Shown in pieces: positions 1 through 9,289 of a stretch of DNA of 42,032 nt. The stretch's first letter is position 1; every line of letters begins with the position of its first letter. This DNA comes from Hondaea fermentalgiana (taxonomy: Eukaryota > Sar > Bigyra > Thraustochytrida > Thraustochytriidae). The notes beneath the pieces were generated by a model. It saw nothing but the letters and a program-made list of their open reading frames with translations. It was not told the DNA's origin and searched no databases. Both the position numbers and the translations under genes were made by a program. The DNA lies in contig NPFB01000088.1 in assembly GCA_014084085.1 (NCBI GenBank), positions 1 to 42,032 on the forward strand, read 5' to 3'.

Positions 1-324
1 GGGGACCGCGCCGCTGGCCAGGAAGATGGCGCCCCGGGCCCCCGAGGCCGAGACCGAGAGCGGTCGGATGGGACCGCCTCCTTTCCCGCCGCTGCCGACA
101 GCGACTGGGATCGAAAGGCCAGTTAGGCCAGCAACGCAAGGCGCGAAGGCGAGGGAGGGAGGGAGGGAGGAGGGGAAGAGCAAGACTACGAGGTTGCGTG
201 CGTGAAGTGAACGAATGAATGAAGGAATGAATGAAGAATGAATGAGGGAATGGATACGTACAATGGTTCTCGGGGTGGTTTTGCGATCATCCTGCGCTCG
301 AGCGTGACGAGCGCTGCTGGCTAA

Positions 325-360
<36 letters not shown>

Positions 361-845
361 TGCGACACGCACGGCAGCTGCCCGTGACGGTGACAGTGAC
401 TGGCCATGGTGGCTGCAGCTGCTGCTGACTGACTCGCTCGCTGATTGGCGGCTGAACGAAGAAGAGGCTAGACTTGTTCTTTTCGCTGCTGGCGGAAGAG
501 ATTGGTTCAAATAGCGTTGCATCCCAAGTGAGTGAGTGAGTAGGTTATACACGTATAGTAGACCTAGCAGAGACGCAGACGTAAACACAGGCCATCTTTT
601 TCCCCCACAGCAAAAATGCCATGAAGAAGGGCTCGTGCCACCTGTGACTCACTCAGCTCGGCGCTTCGACTGGGAACCAAAGATATTGCTATTGATGATA
701 TGGTGCTCGCAGCTCGGCTGGCTCCTTTCCCTTCCTTTTCCTCCTCTGCGTGCGTTCGTTCGTTTCGCTATTTCTGGCGTGGATTCGATCCACGGGGACC
801 TCGAGGAGACAGCGAGCCTACGCGCGTGCGTGCCTCCGAAAGTAT
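1..845. other. Repeat-rich intergenic spacer
   Basis: No credible gene is visible. The short open frames overlap on both strands and have low-complexity translations. The stretch holds a GGGA-rich patch near 150-175, an AATG-type run at 212-248, a perfect (CTGG)8 microsatellite at 329-360, and an ACGTATAG/CCTAG element at 551-567 resembling motifs elsewhere in the window. The right part should contain the 3' UTR of the minus-strand hydrolase. Confidence 0.6.
329..360. repeat. (CTGG)8 microsatellite
   Basis: Eight perfect copies of the tetranucleotide CTGG, read directly. Related GGCT runs recur near 17034 and 38130, so this motif is common in the spacer DNA of this genome. Confidence 0.95.
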
Positions 846-1955
846 CTACGCCGCTTCGCTGGCCTGCTGCCTTTGCTTCTGCTGGGAAATCTTACGCTTC
901 GCGGAAGCAATCTTGATGTTCGCCTGGTGCTGCGCCTCATGACCAGCAACGAAAAGGCCGGCCGGCGCGTTCCCAAAGACGTCGTCAAAGAAACCAACAA
1001 TGCGACGCGTGTACTCCTTCTCATCCAAAAAGAACGACTCAATGTGCTCCGCATTCTTTACTACAAAGAACTCCTTCTCCGATGACCCGGACAGCGAGTG
1101 CACTTCGAACCCGTGCGAGAGCGGGACCACGCTGTCCTTCTCACTGTGCACAATCAGCAAAGGAATGTCGATGTTCCCCAGCTCATGCCGAGGCCCCACC
1201 ATGGCTGGGTCGTACCCATAAATAATACGCGTCATAAAGCAAATCGACTCCAAAAAGAGCACGTGCAGCGGCAAGATCGAGTCCATGCCAAAAAGTCGCG
1301 TCGTGGGAAACATACGGTCCAAGCGCGTTCCAATTACGTCTTTCAGGCACGAGAACGCGCAGTCTGTTGCACACGCAATCACCTCCGGTCGCCGTTCCGC
1401 CGCCAGCATCAGCGCCACCGCGCCGCCCATGGACGCGCCCACCAGACCAATACGCCCGTCTTTTGGCTTGTTCGCGCATAGCCAGTCCAGAGCCGCGTCG
1501 CCGTCACGCTTCTCCAGATATCCGATCGTTTGATGCGTCTGCTCGCGGGCATGGCTGCGGAAGTCGTACAGCAACACAGAATATCCCGAGTCCCAGAGTC
1601 CGCGCGCAACGCCGAGCAGCGATGACTTGTCTTGGTTATAAGGGTTGCAGCACAGCACCAAGTTCGAGCTTGCCTTGCCGCGCACTGTCTGCTCCATGAA
1701 CCACGCATCCAGGAGAATCCCGTCCTCCGTCTCGATTGTCACCTTCTTGTATGGCAGCCGCATCGTCTCTGGCGTTAGCACAAAGTTGTCCGTAAACCAT
1801 CGTTGCCGCGGCTGATTGATCGAGTACGCGCCGTACGCGCCGACGCCCGCGCAAAGGCCCACCGTCGCCGTCGTTGCGCCTGCCACGCCCTTGCCGAGCA
1901 GCATAAACAGTTCACGCGCCGTGCGGCCTCGCAGCATCTCGCGAAGCTTCCACAT
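846..1955 (-). CDS. Membrane-anchored alpha/beta hydrolase
   Basis: A 369-residue serine hydrolase of the alpha/beta fold, COG1073/abhydrolase type. The nucleophile elbow is G-A-S-M-G with Ser175. The strand-end Asp274 (H-S-E-K-D) and His304 (N-A-E-H) complete a catalytic triad in the usual order and spacing. The D-F-R-S-H motif at 131-135 is typical of this subgroup. Residues 22-45 form a Gly/Ala-rich hydrophobic segment, likely a membrane anchor with the catalytic domain behind it. The C-terminus (about 345-369) is a Lys/Gln-rich tail. The frame is open upstream to 2165, but that stretch encodes Arg/Ala low complexity over a CCTCGC minisatellite, so I take the ATG at 1955 as the start. The gene is divergent from the SAM-domain gene at 2642. 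The substrate cannot be deduced; lipid ester or acyl-thioester hydrolysis is plausible. Confidence 0.88.
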   Translation of the reverse strand: MWKLREMLRGRTARELFMLLGKGVAGATTATVGLCAGVGAYGAYSINQPRQRWFTDNFVLTPETMRLPYKKVTIETEDGILLDAWFMEQTVRGKASSNLVLCCNPYNQDKSSLLGVARGLWDSGYSVLLYDFRSHAREQTHQTIGYLEKRDGDAALDWLCANKPKDGRIGLVGASMGGAVALMLAAERRPEVIACATDCAFSCLKDVIGTRLDRMFPTTRLFGMDSILPLHVLFLESICFMTRIIYGYDPAMVGPRHELGNIDIPLLIVHSEKDSVVPLSHGFEVHSLSGSSEKEFFVVKNAEHIESFFLDEKEYTRRIVGFFDDVFGNAPAGLFVAGHEAQHQANIKIASAKRKISQQKQRQQASEAA

Positions 1956-2641
1956 CGCTCCTCTCCGCGTCCGCGCTTCTCGCTCGCACCTCGCCCTCGC
2001 CCTCGCCCTCGCCCTCGCGCGCGTTATACACGCCTTGTCCCGAGCAAGCAAGAGTTGTTTGTGCAAAAGGCTCGCGGTTTCGAGCAGCCAAAACCCCTCG
2101 GCAGATCGGCAGTTTGCACGAGACGAACAACGCCCCCCACCCGCCGCCAAGCGGCCGCGCGCCACGACGCTCGCGCCGGTCCTGCACGTATCCTCTCCCG
2201 CCCTCGCTCCGGCGGCCCCTTCGCGGGCGGGCGTGCGCGCGATCCTGCTCGCTGCGTTTGCGTTTTGGGCTCTGCACGTTCAACTTGGGTGAGGCTCTCT
2301 CTTTTCGTACCGTCGAGCAACGTTATCGTACAGAAGATAGATTGCACCGACGCATGCAAATGAAGACAGACGACCGAAGCATCTGTCGCGACACAGGTGG
2401 CGAGGAGGAGGGAGAAAGAGAAAATGGTCGGGCACATTGCCAGGCCCAAGGGCAGCCCCTCGACGAAAGAAAAAACGACCCGAGTCCTCGACTCACAAAG
2501 GCCAGCCCAGGTACACACCTCGGTACGCGATCAACGGCTACTTTCTTGTTCTTTGTTTGAAGCAATTCACAACTCGCGATCAGACGATCAATTATTATAC
2601 AATACAAAGACGCTTCTTCGTCCGAATCCTTCCGCCTGCGC
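1956..2641. promoter_or_regulatory. Divergent promoter region
   Basis: A 686-base spacer between two genes transcribed away from each other, so it should contain both 5' UTRs and promoters. It holds a perfect (CCTCGC)5 minisatellite at 1989-2018, close to the hydrolase start, and turns AT-richer toward 2560-2610. No clear TATA box could be assigned to either gene. Confidence 0.5.
1989..2018. repeat. (CCTCGC)5 minisatellite
   Basis: Five perfect hexamers in the putative 5' leader of the hydrolase gene, 34 bases upstream of its ATG. Read in the hydrolase frame they give alternating Arg and Ala, which is why the upstream frame extension is not believed. Confidence 0.9.
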
Positions 2642-5600
2642 ATGGACATGGACGTCACCAACATGGCTAACACCGGGCGCCAGACGTGGGAGCGAAAACT
2701 GTCCACTATCCTCAATGACCCTGACAACTTTGCGCTGTGCGAGCGCACAGAGCAAAGCGGCCATCAAAGTCTCGCAGCCAGCGACAAGAATCAAGGAAAC
2801 TGGTGTCACACCACAACCACGTCCACGCCCGGACACCCAGCCTCTTCGGACGCGCAGAACCTTGGACATCTCGTCCAGCAGATCCACGCTGATTCGCTTG
2901 AGCGCAATGAGTCGGTCAAGTCCATGAACCAGCTTTTCCACGAAACACGAAAAGAGGCCCGCGCATCGACAAGACTCGTTCAAAATCTCTACGAAAAAGT
3001 AAATGAGACCGTCGCTTCTTGCCGCGCTCTCCAAGAAAATCGAGACGATGATCATGCGGCGCTTCTACGACTGCAAGCAGATATGCACGCCATGGAACGC
3101 TGGAAGCGAAGTGCCTCTTCCAACATCCATAACGCTCGCGTGCGCACCGACGAACTCGAAAGTCTATGCGACAATCTCAATCAGCGCCTCCAAGATATCC
3201 CTGCAAACCAATCACCCCATGCGTCTCATGCAAAAGATGAATTGCGTGCACTCGTCGCGCACATGCTCGAGTCGACCCACACAGAGCTCAGCGCGCACCT
3301 ACGGGACCAAAACATGCGCATCTCACGCGCAGAGGCTGACGCAGCCTTTGCAAAGACCTTTATTCGCGATCTGCCCCGGCAGCATTTCGTCGCCACGCCC
3401 GCCTCCATCGACACCGACCCGGCTCACCAGGGTGGTGATCTACGAGGTTGGCTTCGTGATCGTGTCGAAGTTGTTGAAGCCAGACTCTGCGAGCGAATTC
3501 ATAGCGTCGAAAAAAATGCGACCCTCGCTCTCGTCAAAGAAGTCAAACATCTCAGCGAACGGATACACGAGTGCCAGCAACAGTATGTCGCGTTCATCAC
3601 CAAAGGAGTCGCTCATCACCACCACAATCATCGACCAGCGACGGCCCCAATGGCAACACCCTTGCCACCACCACCCCCGCCGCCACCACCTTCTTCTCAG
3701 CCCGCTTCACAGACGATGATTCCGTCCGAGGTGCTCCGTCGTCTCGAGGCCGTTGAAAATGCACTTACGACACCCAGACCTGAGCAAGAGCAACCCAAGA
3801 GTCTCGATGAAACTCAAGTCAAAATTCTCTTGGAAAGTGTCCGCGCTGACATCCTCAAAAATTGTGTCGCACAGGCAGAGCAGCATTTTCAGTCGCGTTT
3901 GGACACCTTGCACAAAACGATCGCCGAACAAGCGGAAACCATCAAGGAGCTTCGTGGCGACATGAATTTTGCAAAACAAGAACAGCAGCAGCAACAAGAA
4001 AAAACACTCGCCACGCAAGCGGAAACCGCTGCCAACGTCGAGAGTCGACTCCAAGCACGAATCAAAACCCTGCAAGACAGCCTTCAAGCATCGATGGACC
4101 GCGCTCGGCCCGACTCCCGCGTCGAACAGCTCATGGCAGATGTGGCCAAACTCATGACAGACCAGAAACATCTTGGAGAGCGTCTCGGTCGCGTCGAACG
4201 TGCATCCAACTCAACACAGGCTCTTCAGCGCAAAGCACAGCACGAACATGAAGAAGCACTCGCCAGGGCGCAGGAACGCGCGGGCACTAAACGTCAAAAC
4301 AGCGCAGGGATGGTTCCCGAACCCATCACTACCTCGGTGAGCCAGCCTTCGACGCCAACACGAGCACCCGGTCCGCGAGGGTATTCGATCCCGCCAACCA
4401 CAGGAAAACCCGCATCTTCACCCATGGGTCAGAGACCTCGCACAGCCGGTGCATCTGCGCCAGACCCAATGCTAAAGAAGACGCCCGCGCAAATGGAACG
4501 AGAGGCGAAGCGGCAGGAAGAGCTCGCAGCTGTGCGCAAGCGTCTTGAGCAATTTGAGAAAAAGTGGAAGCAAAATCAAGTCAATCAAGGCTCGCAGGGG
4601 GCGACGGCCGCGCATGCGGTACGAGGATCTCACACACGCTACCAGCCACCTCCGCCCAAAACGCCTCCGCCTCCACACGCGCTTAAGCTAAATCAACAAA
4701 ACCAACCTGCCACAGCTGGCTTTGTACCACCTCCGCAAAGCACAAAGCAAGAAATCGCGGCAATCATAAGTGACGATGAAGGAAGTGTCGAGGATGACGA
4801 ATCTCTCCCTGGAGCCGGCCCAGAGAGTCAAGACAAAGAGCAGCCTCATCATGCAAAAGATGGAGATCACGATGGCAGTGCCATTATTATGAACACCAAA
4901 ACAAAGGACATTCTTAAAGCAAAAGAAGAAAGCTATGAGAATGATGACGAAGAAGACGACGAGGGGGATCCGTCAGAAGAGGAAGAAGTCAGCGACGAAG
5001 ATGATGAAGAAGACGACGACGAAGAAGATGAAGAAGAAGAAGGAGATGAAGAAGAAGATGAAGATGAAGATGAAGAAGAAGAAGAAGAAGAAGGAGAGGA
5101 AGTTAGCGATGATGCCAATAGCAGCGATAATGACTTCGACGACGAGGATGGCCCCATCATGGAATCCAAAAAGGAACCCCCTGTTCAGGCCGTGCCCTCT
5201 CGTCCAAACCAAGAGAAACAATGGATGGCCCCGAAAACCTTGCCCAAGCCGCCCTCAGGTACAGTTCCGTGCCAATATTGCAAGCGTATTCTCCCAGGTA
5301 AAAATACTGCTGCCCTTCACGAAAAGGTATGCGATAAACGCCCTGGGCAATGCAAGTCTTGCGCCAAGTCCATGCCGGTTGCAACGCTACGGGTCCATGA
5401 AAAGAATTGCCAAGGAACGCCTGCACCTTCAACGTCGGCAAACATTGCGCAGGCAACAACTACCTGTGAGCATTGCGACGAGCCCGTGGCCTCCGGCAAG
5501 TTTGACGAGCACTTAAAAGTGTGCGACTGGCTTCCGTCCAAATGCCAGCATTGCTCCATGGTCATCATTCAGCGTGACGTGCCCAAGCACGAAGCACGCT

Positions 5601-5950
5601 GCAGCAAGAATGCAAGTCGCGCCACCTCGCGCGCAACGAGTGCTCTTGCTCAACTTAGCGCTCCAGCTGGTTCTCATTTTGAGAGCTGGACATCCGATCA
5701 AGTTCTCACATGGCTGCGCGGCATTCACGGCCTTGCTCCATCTTCAATTGCTGCATTCAAGGAGCTCAACGTCGATGGCGCAATGTTAGTAGAAATCACC
5801 GCGCAAGATCTGCGTACTACGCTCAAGATCAATAGTGCACTCGATCGTAAGCAGTTGTCCCTGGCTCTCGACAAGCTCAAGGCAAAGCATCAAGAGGCGC
5901 GCGAGGGAGCGTCTCAGGTTGTGAACCAGCTGCTCGGTCTTGGCGACTGA
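2642..5950 (+). CDS. Coiled-coil, four-zinc-finger, SAM-domain protein
   Basis: 1102 residues, not matched to a named family as a whole. Order of parts: heptad-rich coiled coil (about 60-560, broken by a His cluster near 325 and a polyproline run near 340-352); Pro/Ser-rich disorder (about 570-760); a strongly acidic Glu/Asp tract (about 765-838). Then come four fingers of pattern C-x2-C-x11/12-H-x3-C between Cys877 and Cys987, resembling TRAF/XAF1-type C2HC fingers. A SAM domain follows at about 1013-1080 (begins E-S-W-T-S-D-Q-V, followed by L-x-W-L). SAM domains usually self-associate or bind protein partners, and the coiled coil suggests a dimeric scaffold. The start is the first ATG (2642); a second in-frame Met lies two codons on. 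The 3' end converges on the RP2-like gene, 173 bases away. I infer a cytoplasmic or nuclear scaffold role without direct support. Confidence 0.85.
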   Translation: MDMDVTNMANTGRQTWERKLSTILNDPDNFALCERTEQSGHQSLAASDKNQGNWCHTTTTSTPGHPASSDAQNLGHLVQQIHADSLERNESVKSMNQLFHETRKEARASTRLVQNLYEKVNETVASCRALQENRDDDHAALLRLQADMHAMERWKRSASSNIHNARVRTDELESLCDNLNQRLQDIPANQSPHASHAKDELRALVAHMLESTHTELSAHLRDQNMRISRAEADAAFAKTFIRDLPRQHFVATPASIDTDPAHQGGDLRGWLRDRVEVVEARLCERIHSVEKNATLALVKEVKHLSERIHECQQQYVAFITKGVAHHHHNHRPATAPMATPLPPPPPPPPPSSQPASQTMIPSEVLRRLEAVENALTTPRPEQEQPKSLDETQVKILLESVRADILKNCVAQAEQHFQSRLDTLHKTIAEQAETIKELRGDMNFAKQEQQQQQEKTLATQAETAANVESRLQARIKTLQDSLQASMDRARPDSRVEQLMADVAKLMTDQKHLGERLGRVERASNSTQALQRKAQHEHEEALARAQERAGTKRQNSAGMVPEPITTSVSQPSTPTRAPGPRGYSIPPTTGKPASSPMGQRPRTAGASAPDPMLKKTPAQMEREAKRQEELAAVRKRLEQFEKKWKQNQVNQGSQGATAAHAVRGSHTRYQPPPPKTPPPPHALKLNQQNQPATAGFVPPPQSTKQEIAAIISDDEGSVEDDESLPGAGPESQDKEQPHHAKDGDHDGSAIIMNTKTKDILKAKEESYENDDEEDDEGDPSEEEEVSDEDDEEDDDEEDEEEEGDEEEDEDEDEEEEEEEGEEVSDDANSSDNDFDDEDGPIMESKKEPPVQAVPSRPNQEKQWMAPKTLPKPPSGTVPCQYCKRILPGKNTAALHEKVCDKRPGQCKSCAKSMPVATLRVHEKNCQGTPAPSTSANIAQATTTCEHCDEPVASGKFDEHLKVCDWLPSKCQHCSMVIIQRDVPKHEARCSKNASRATSRATSALAQLSAPAGSHFESWTSDQVLTWLRGIHGLAPSSIAAFKELNVDGAMLVEITAQDLRTTLKINSALDRKQLSLALDKLKAKHQEAREGASQVVNQLLGLGD
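4935..5139 (+). repeat. Acidic codon repeat (GAA/GAT/GAC)
   Basis: Imprecise trinucleotide tract inside the SAM-domain gene encoding long runs of Glu and Asp. The mix of GAA, GAG, GAT and GAC codons suggests selection for acidity as well as slippage. Confidence 0.8.
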
Positions 5951-6123
5951 GCAGGTATAAAAGTCTAGCAGAAAAAGAAAGAGAAAGGAATTTTACCTCC
6001 ATACGTTTTCGCGAGTGAACATGATGTGATGCTAATGCAGCAGCGCTGTCATAAACTAATGAAAATCGATTGATTTTGCTCTTCTCTCCACTTTCTAACA
6101 ACCTAACCTTAGCTACTATTGAT

Positions 6124-7266
6124 CTACTCTTCTGTCTGCTGTGCGTCCTGCGTTTTTGCAGCATCGACACTTTCGGCCATTGCAGCACCAGCGTCCGAAG
6201 TCGCGATGTTGCTTGCTTCACCAGCGTTTGCTGTAGGTGACGCCTCCTCAACAGCGGTGGTCTCCGAAACGGGAACAGCGGTTGCAGATGCCGCAGGCGG
6301 CACGGGTGCCAACGAGGGCGGGGGTTGCGGGGCAGTCTGCTGCTGAGCATTATCGAACGCAGTTTGTGCCTCGTTCTGCGAGACGCTGATGGCAAATCCG
6401 CCCTCCTTGGGTACAACCTCGGCGCGCGCGTCCTTTGGCACGGGGTTCTCCGCTCCATCGCCACCCAGGCTCCATTGCGGCCAGCCTTCGGATTCGGGAA
6501 TGAGCTCCCAGTGCGGTTCAGGAATGCTGCTGTCGCCCTTGTTAAAGTCAAAGACATTGCACCAATGATTGTGCTCGGCGGGAAGGTTTGCCTTTGCAAA
6601 ATGAGCCGCCTGACCCGGATACGCAGCCGCGTACGGATAAAAGCGCATACCTGTCGAAGTTTCAACGACAGGTTCAGTCTTGGAATACAAGGAGACCGTG
6701 CACGACTCGCAATCACGACAGCGGAATTGCTTGCATGCAATAAAGAATTGGCAGTTCTTGGCGTTTCGCACAAAAACAGATTCGCTGCTTGGACCAATGA
6801 GGATTTTGCAGTTCGAGATACCGTCCACAAGTACCTGATCCGCGTGGTCCATGAGCTGTACCTCGCACTCTTCGAGGCCGCGCAGGGCAAAGGTTTGACC
6901 ATCGATCTCGCCAGCGTTTTTCATGAGGCTCTCTCCCTTGCGCTCATGGAACGAGTAAAACGTCTCGCTCACGTACTTGCGGAACTCCGCGCGGTCCTCA
7001 AAAGTTTTCCCGTCGGGGGCAGTATACGTTTGCTTGGCCGAGGCCTTTGCACGAATGTTGAATCCCTTGACGCCGTCTTTCTTGTCACCGTCCTCAAACT
7101 CAACGCTATAGGTTCCGGTTGCGGCATCGAAACCAGTGATCGTGCCCTTGTAGAACTTTTTCCAGCCTTTAACCTTGGCCTCTACGGACGCTCCGTTTGC
7201 ATGGACCTGTGCCTTGGCGCTCCCGCCGCCCAGCGGCAGCGGTGAAATCTTCTTGAGCACGTTCAT
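6124..7266 (-). CDS. RP2-like TBCC-domain protein with Tudor-like N-terminus
   Basis: 380 residues. Residues about 26-72 look like a Tudor/SH3-like barrel (K-V-K-G-W, Y-K-G-T-I-T-G, Y-S-V-E-F-E-D-G). Residues about 78-215 form a C-CAP/TBCC beta-helix close to RP2 (XRP2), with G-P-S-S-E-S-V-F-V and A-C-K-Q-F-R-C-R-D-C. Arg182 in Q-F-R sits where RP2 and tubulin cofactor C carry the arginine finger that stimulates GTP hydrolysis by Arl3 or tubulin. The C-terminus (about 290-380) is Ala/Val/Thr-rich and probably disordered. RP2 proteins act in ciliary trafficking of lipidated cargo, which fits a zoospore-forming protist. The ATG at 7266 is chosen because the frame upstream has only a GTG before it. 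Human RP2 begins with an acylated Met-Gly-Cys; this protein does not. Confidence 0.85.
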   Translation of the reverse strand: MNVLKKISPLPLGGGSAKAQVHANGASVEAKVKGWKKFYKGTITGFDAATGTYSVEFEDGDKKDGVKGFNIRAKASAKQTYTAPDGKTFEDRAEFRKYVSETFYSFHERKGESLMKNAGEIDGQTFALRGLEECEVQLMDHADQVLVDGISNCKILIGPSSESVFVRNAKNCQFFIACKQFRCRDCESCTVSLYSKTEPVVETSTGMRFYPYAAAYPGQAAHFAKANLPAEHNHWCNVFDFNKGDSSIPEPHWELIPESEGWPQWSLGGDGAENPVPKDARAEVVPKEGGFAISVSQNEAQTAFDNAQQQTAPQPPPSLAPVPPAASATAVPVSETTAVEEASPTANAGEASNIATSDAGAAMAESVDAAKTQDAQQTEE

Positions 7267-7564
7267 CCTGGGGTCTCGCTCCTTCACTCACTCACTTACT
7301 CACTCGCCCGGCAAGAAAGGGAGAGAGCACGTGCGTGTGTTGTAAAAGTGCCCCCGACACCTTCGTATCTGGTTTGCTTCCCGCTTGCGCATGGCTCGCT
7401 CTTTTCTGGCTGCGAATCATCCCCACTTCTGCTTGTTGCTGCTCACTGTCATTTGCAAATGAGCCAAAGTCATAACAAGTGAAGTTTTACAATTTTGAAC
7501 TTGCACAAAATATAATTTTGTTGACTTTCAACGGCTAGTTTCATCTCTATAAGACTTGATAGTA
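7267..7564. other. Spacer between two minus-strand genes
   Basis: About 300 bases holding the 5' leader of the RP2-like gene and the 3' UTR of the methyltransferase gene. The part near 7460-7560 is clearly AT-rich compared with the rest of the window, as expected for 3' UTR and cleavage signals. No gene seen. Confidence 0.5.
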
Positions 7565-8725
7565 TCATGCATCTGGAACACGGAGAAGCATAAAGTTGTT
7601 GACCTCGTTGGAACGTCCGATGCGATCCCCATTTTTCAATGTAAGGTATCGCTCGATCGCAGCATCTGACTTGACCATGACGTGGTCCACGAGATCGAGA
7701 CCCCGTTCCTCAAAATACTCTTGTACTGTCGCCGGGACAAAGGGCTCCTCAAAACCAGACAGATACGGCTCGCCCTTGTTGCGAGCGAGCTTGATGGCCA
7801 AATCGTGACCATGGAAATGGCCCTTCCAGCGCGGTTTGTCAAGAGTGTTCCAAAACCAATCCATGGCCAGAAAGGATCCCGGCACGAGATTTTTCGATAT
7901 CGAGCTCACGAAGCCACCGACTGTCTCTGCAGAAAGATACATTGCAACACCCTCCCAAATTACAATTGTTTTTTGTGTAGCGTCAAAACCGTGCTCCCGC
8001 AGCACCTCCATGAGATCTTGGTCGTTAAAGTTGATGGGGCAAAAGGTTGTGTTAGCGGGCGGTACAAGGCCTGCGCGACGCAGCTTAGCAAGCTTGACGG
8101 CTTGCGTGGCCTCGGAGTCTGCCTCGTAAACGGCGATGCCCTCGAGATCGCTGGCCATGCGGAGCGCACGCGTGTCAAAGCCAGCTCCGCAGAGGACAAG
8201 ATTTTTGACGCCACCTTCCTTGACCGCGTACCGGATTGAAGCATCCAAGAAAGCCGTACGTCCCAGCATCACACCGGCGACACCGGTTCCTGCATCAAAG
8301 ATTGTGCGCGTGAAAAACCACGGAATCGTAGCGCCTCGGACGGCAAGTCTCAGATGCAGCGGCAGAAACGCCCAGGCATACAAATCGGGTCCCAGGCCAC
8401 AGGTGTAGTTGTGGAATCGTCCAAGCGCCGTCGCCTCGGCCGTCTTGCTGCTTTGTGAGCGGATGCGGTCGTCGCCAGACTTGCACAGCAGCCAAGGAAC
8501 TACGACCACGAGGACTGCCAAAATTGTTAGTGGCAGCAGCACTAGAAAATAAAACGGCATGGTCAATAGCATGATAATGATTGATGCTGGCGCCACCTGC
8601 TTGATGCGCGCGGCAGCTTCATCATACTTTAGGGTAACCGATGACCCGCTCGCGCTCGCCGCTCGAGAGCTCGATTCGAGCGCGAGGTTCTTTTCTTCGA
8701 CCTTGGCGGCGGCGGCGGCGGGCAT
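7565..8725 (-). CDS. Membrane-anchored LCMT-type SAM methyltransferase
   Basis: 386 residues in the leucine carboxyl methyltransferase superfamily (PF04072; TIGR00027-like). The SAM-binding motif I is V-L-C-G-A-G-F-D-T-R (177-186). It is followed by the acidic strand end E-A-D-S-E (201-205), and I-W-E-G-V-A-M-Y-L (256-264) matches the family's motif before the substrate pocket. Residues 47-81 are an almost uninterrupted hydrophobic stretch, one long or two short membrane segments, which the soluble LCMT1 protein phosphatase 2A methyltransferase lacks. The product is therefore probably a membrane O-methyltransferase of unknown substrate. The frame is open to 8854, but the ATG at 8725 has a better context (AAGATGCC), and the upstream residues look like untranslated leader. 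The gene is divergent from the LRR gene at 9290. Confidence 0.85.
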   Translation of the reverse strand: MPAAAAAKVEEKNLALESSSRAASASGSSVTLKYDEAAARIKQVAPASIIIMLLTMPFYFLVLLPLTILAVLVVVVPWLLCKSGDDRIRSQSSKTAEATALGRFHNYTCGLGPDLYAWAFLPLHLRLAVRGATIPWFFTRTIFDAGTGVAGVMLGRTAFLDASIRYAVKEGGVKNLVLCGAGFDTRALRMASDLEGIAVYEADSEATQAVKLAKLRRAGLVPPANTTFCPINFNDQDLMEVLREHGFDATQKTIVIWEGVAMYLSAETVGGFVSSISKNLVPGSFLAMDWFWNTLDKPRWKGHFHGHDLAIKLARNKGEPYLSGFEEPFVPATVQEYFEERGLDLVDHVMVKSDAAIERYLTLKNGDRIGRSNEVNNFMLLRVPDA

Positions 8726-9289
8726 CTTTGCTCGGCGCGAGTTATTACGGCAAGCAAATCTAGCAGATCTGGATTCGTTCTTGCTTTGCCGCGGGAGCTC
8801 AGCTCCTGTCTTGCCGCAAACAATGAGTGTAGTTGTTCTACCATCATGCGTCATCTTGCGATGGATGTACTACATTGAAGGAGTAGTGTGCGTACTTCCT
8901 CGGCAGCGGCGATGGCCGCCACATGCGTGAATGCCGTCGTACTACTCCTAATCTTAGTAGTAAGTAAAGACACACATCAATACCTACTAGGCCTATACGT
9001 AAGAAACTTGGGGTGCACGTGAGCGTGCAGTACGCATTCACACCCGCCTCGCACGCGCGCACCTCCCTCCACGCTGCACATGCTGCCTCAAGATTTGGCA
9101 CGCGTCCACTTTCCATCAAGCCTGACGCTTGCGAAGTGCACTTATGGAAACGGCTCGGCTTTGAGACAGCAGCGAGCGAGCGCGCGAGCGAACCTCGGGG
9201 AGACGTCGCGCGACACCGTGCGCGCACGCCAGTCCGCACACACGCATGTGCTTTTGCGCGCGCGCGCACGCGACTTTGGATCGGCTGCA
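8726..9289. promoter_or_regulatory. Divergent promoter region with TATAGGCCTA element
   Basis: Spacer between the divergent methyltransferase and LRR genes. TAGGCCTATA at 8988-8997 (minus strand TATAGGCCTA, preceded by ACG) matches a 10-mer at 21444 and nearly one at 15283. The right half is rich in CGCG and GCGC and codes for Arg-rich low complexity in the LRR frame, so it is treated as leader. Confidence 0.45.

Noticed and set aside
1956..2165. N-terminal extension of the hydrolase to an upstream ATG
   Set aside because: The extra 70 residues are encoded by the CCTCGC minisatellite and flanking GC-rich leader; the ATG at 1955 starts a normal anchor segment.
4933..5221. Minus-strand poly-Ser and poly-Phe frames
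   Set aside because: Mirror images of the acidic tract of the SAM-domain gene.
5956..5963. TATAAAAG sequence as a TATA box
   Set aside because: It lies in the 3' UTR of the SAM-domain gene and points toward the convergent gene's end, with no start downstream.
8726..8854. N-terminal extension of the methyltransferase
   Set aside because: Contains no targeting or domain feature, and the ATG at 8725 has a better context; kept only as a possibility.
9080..9289. N-terminal extension of the first LRR protein
   Set aside because: Arg/Ala-rich low complexity from GCGC-rich leader DNA; the ATG at 9290 starts normal coding composition.
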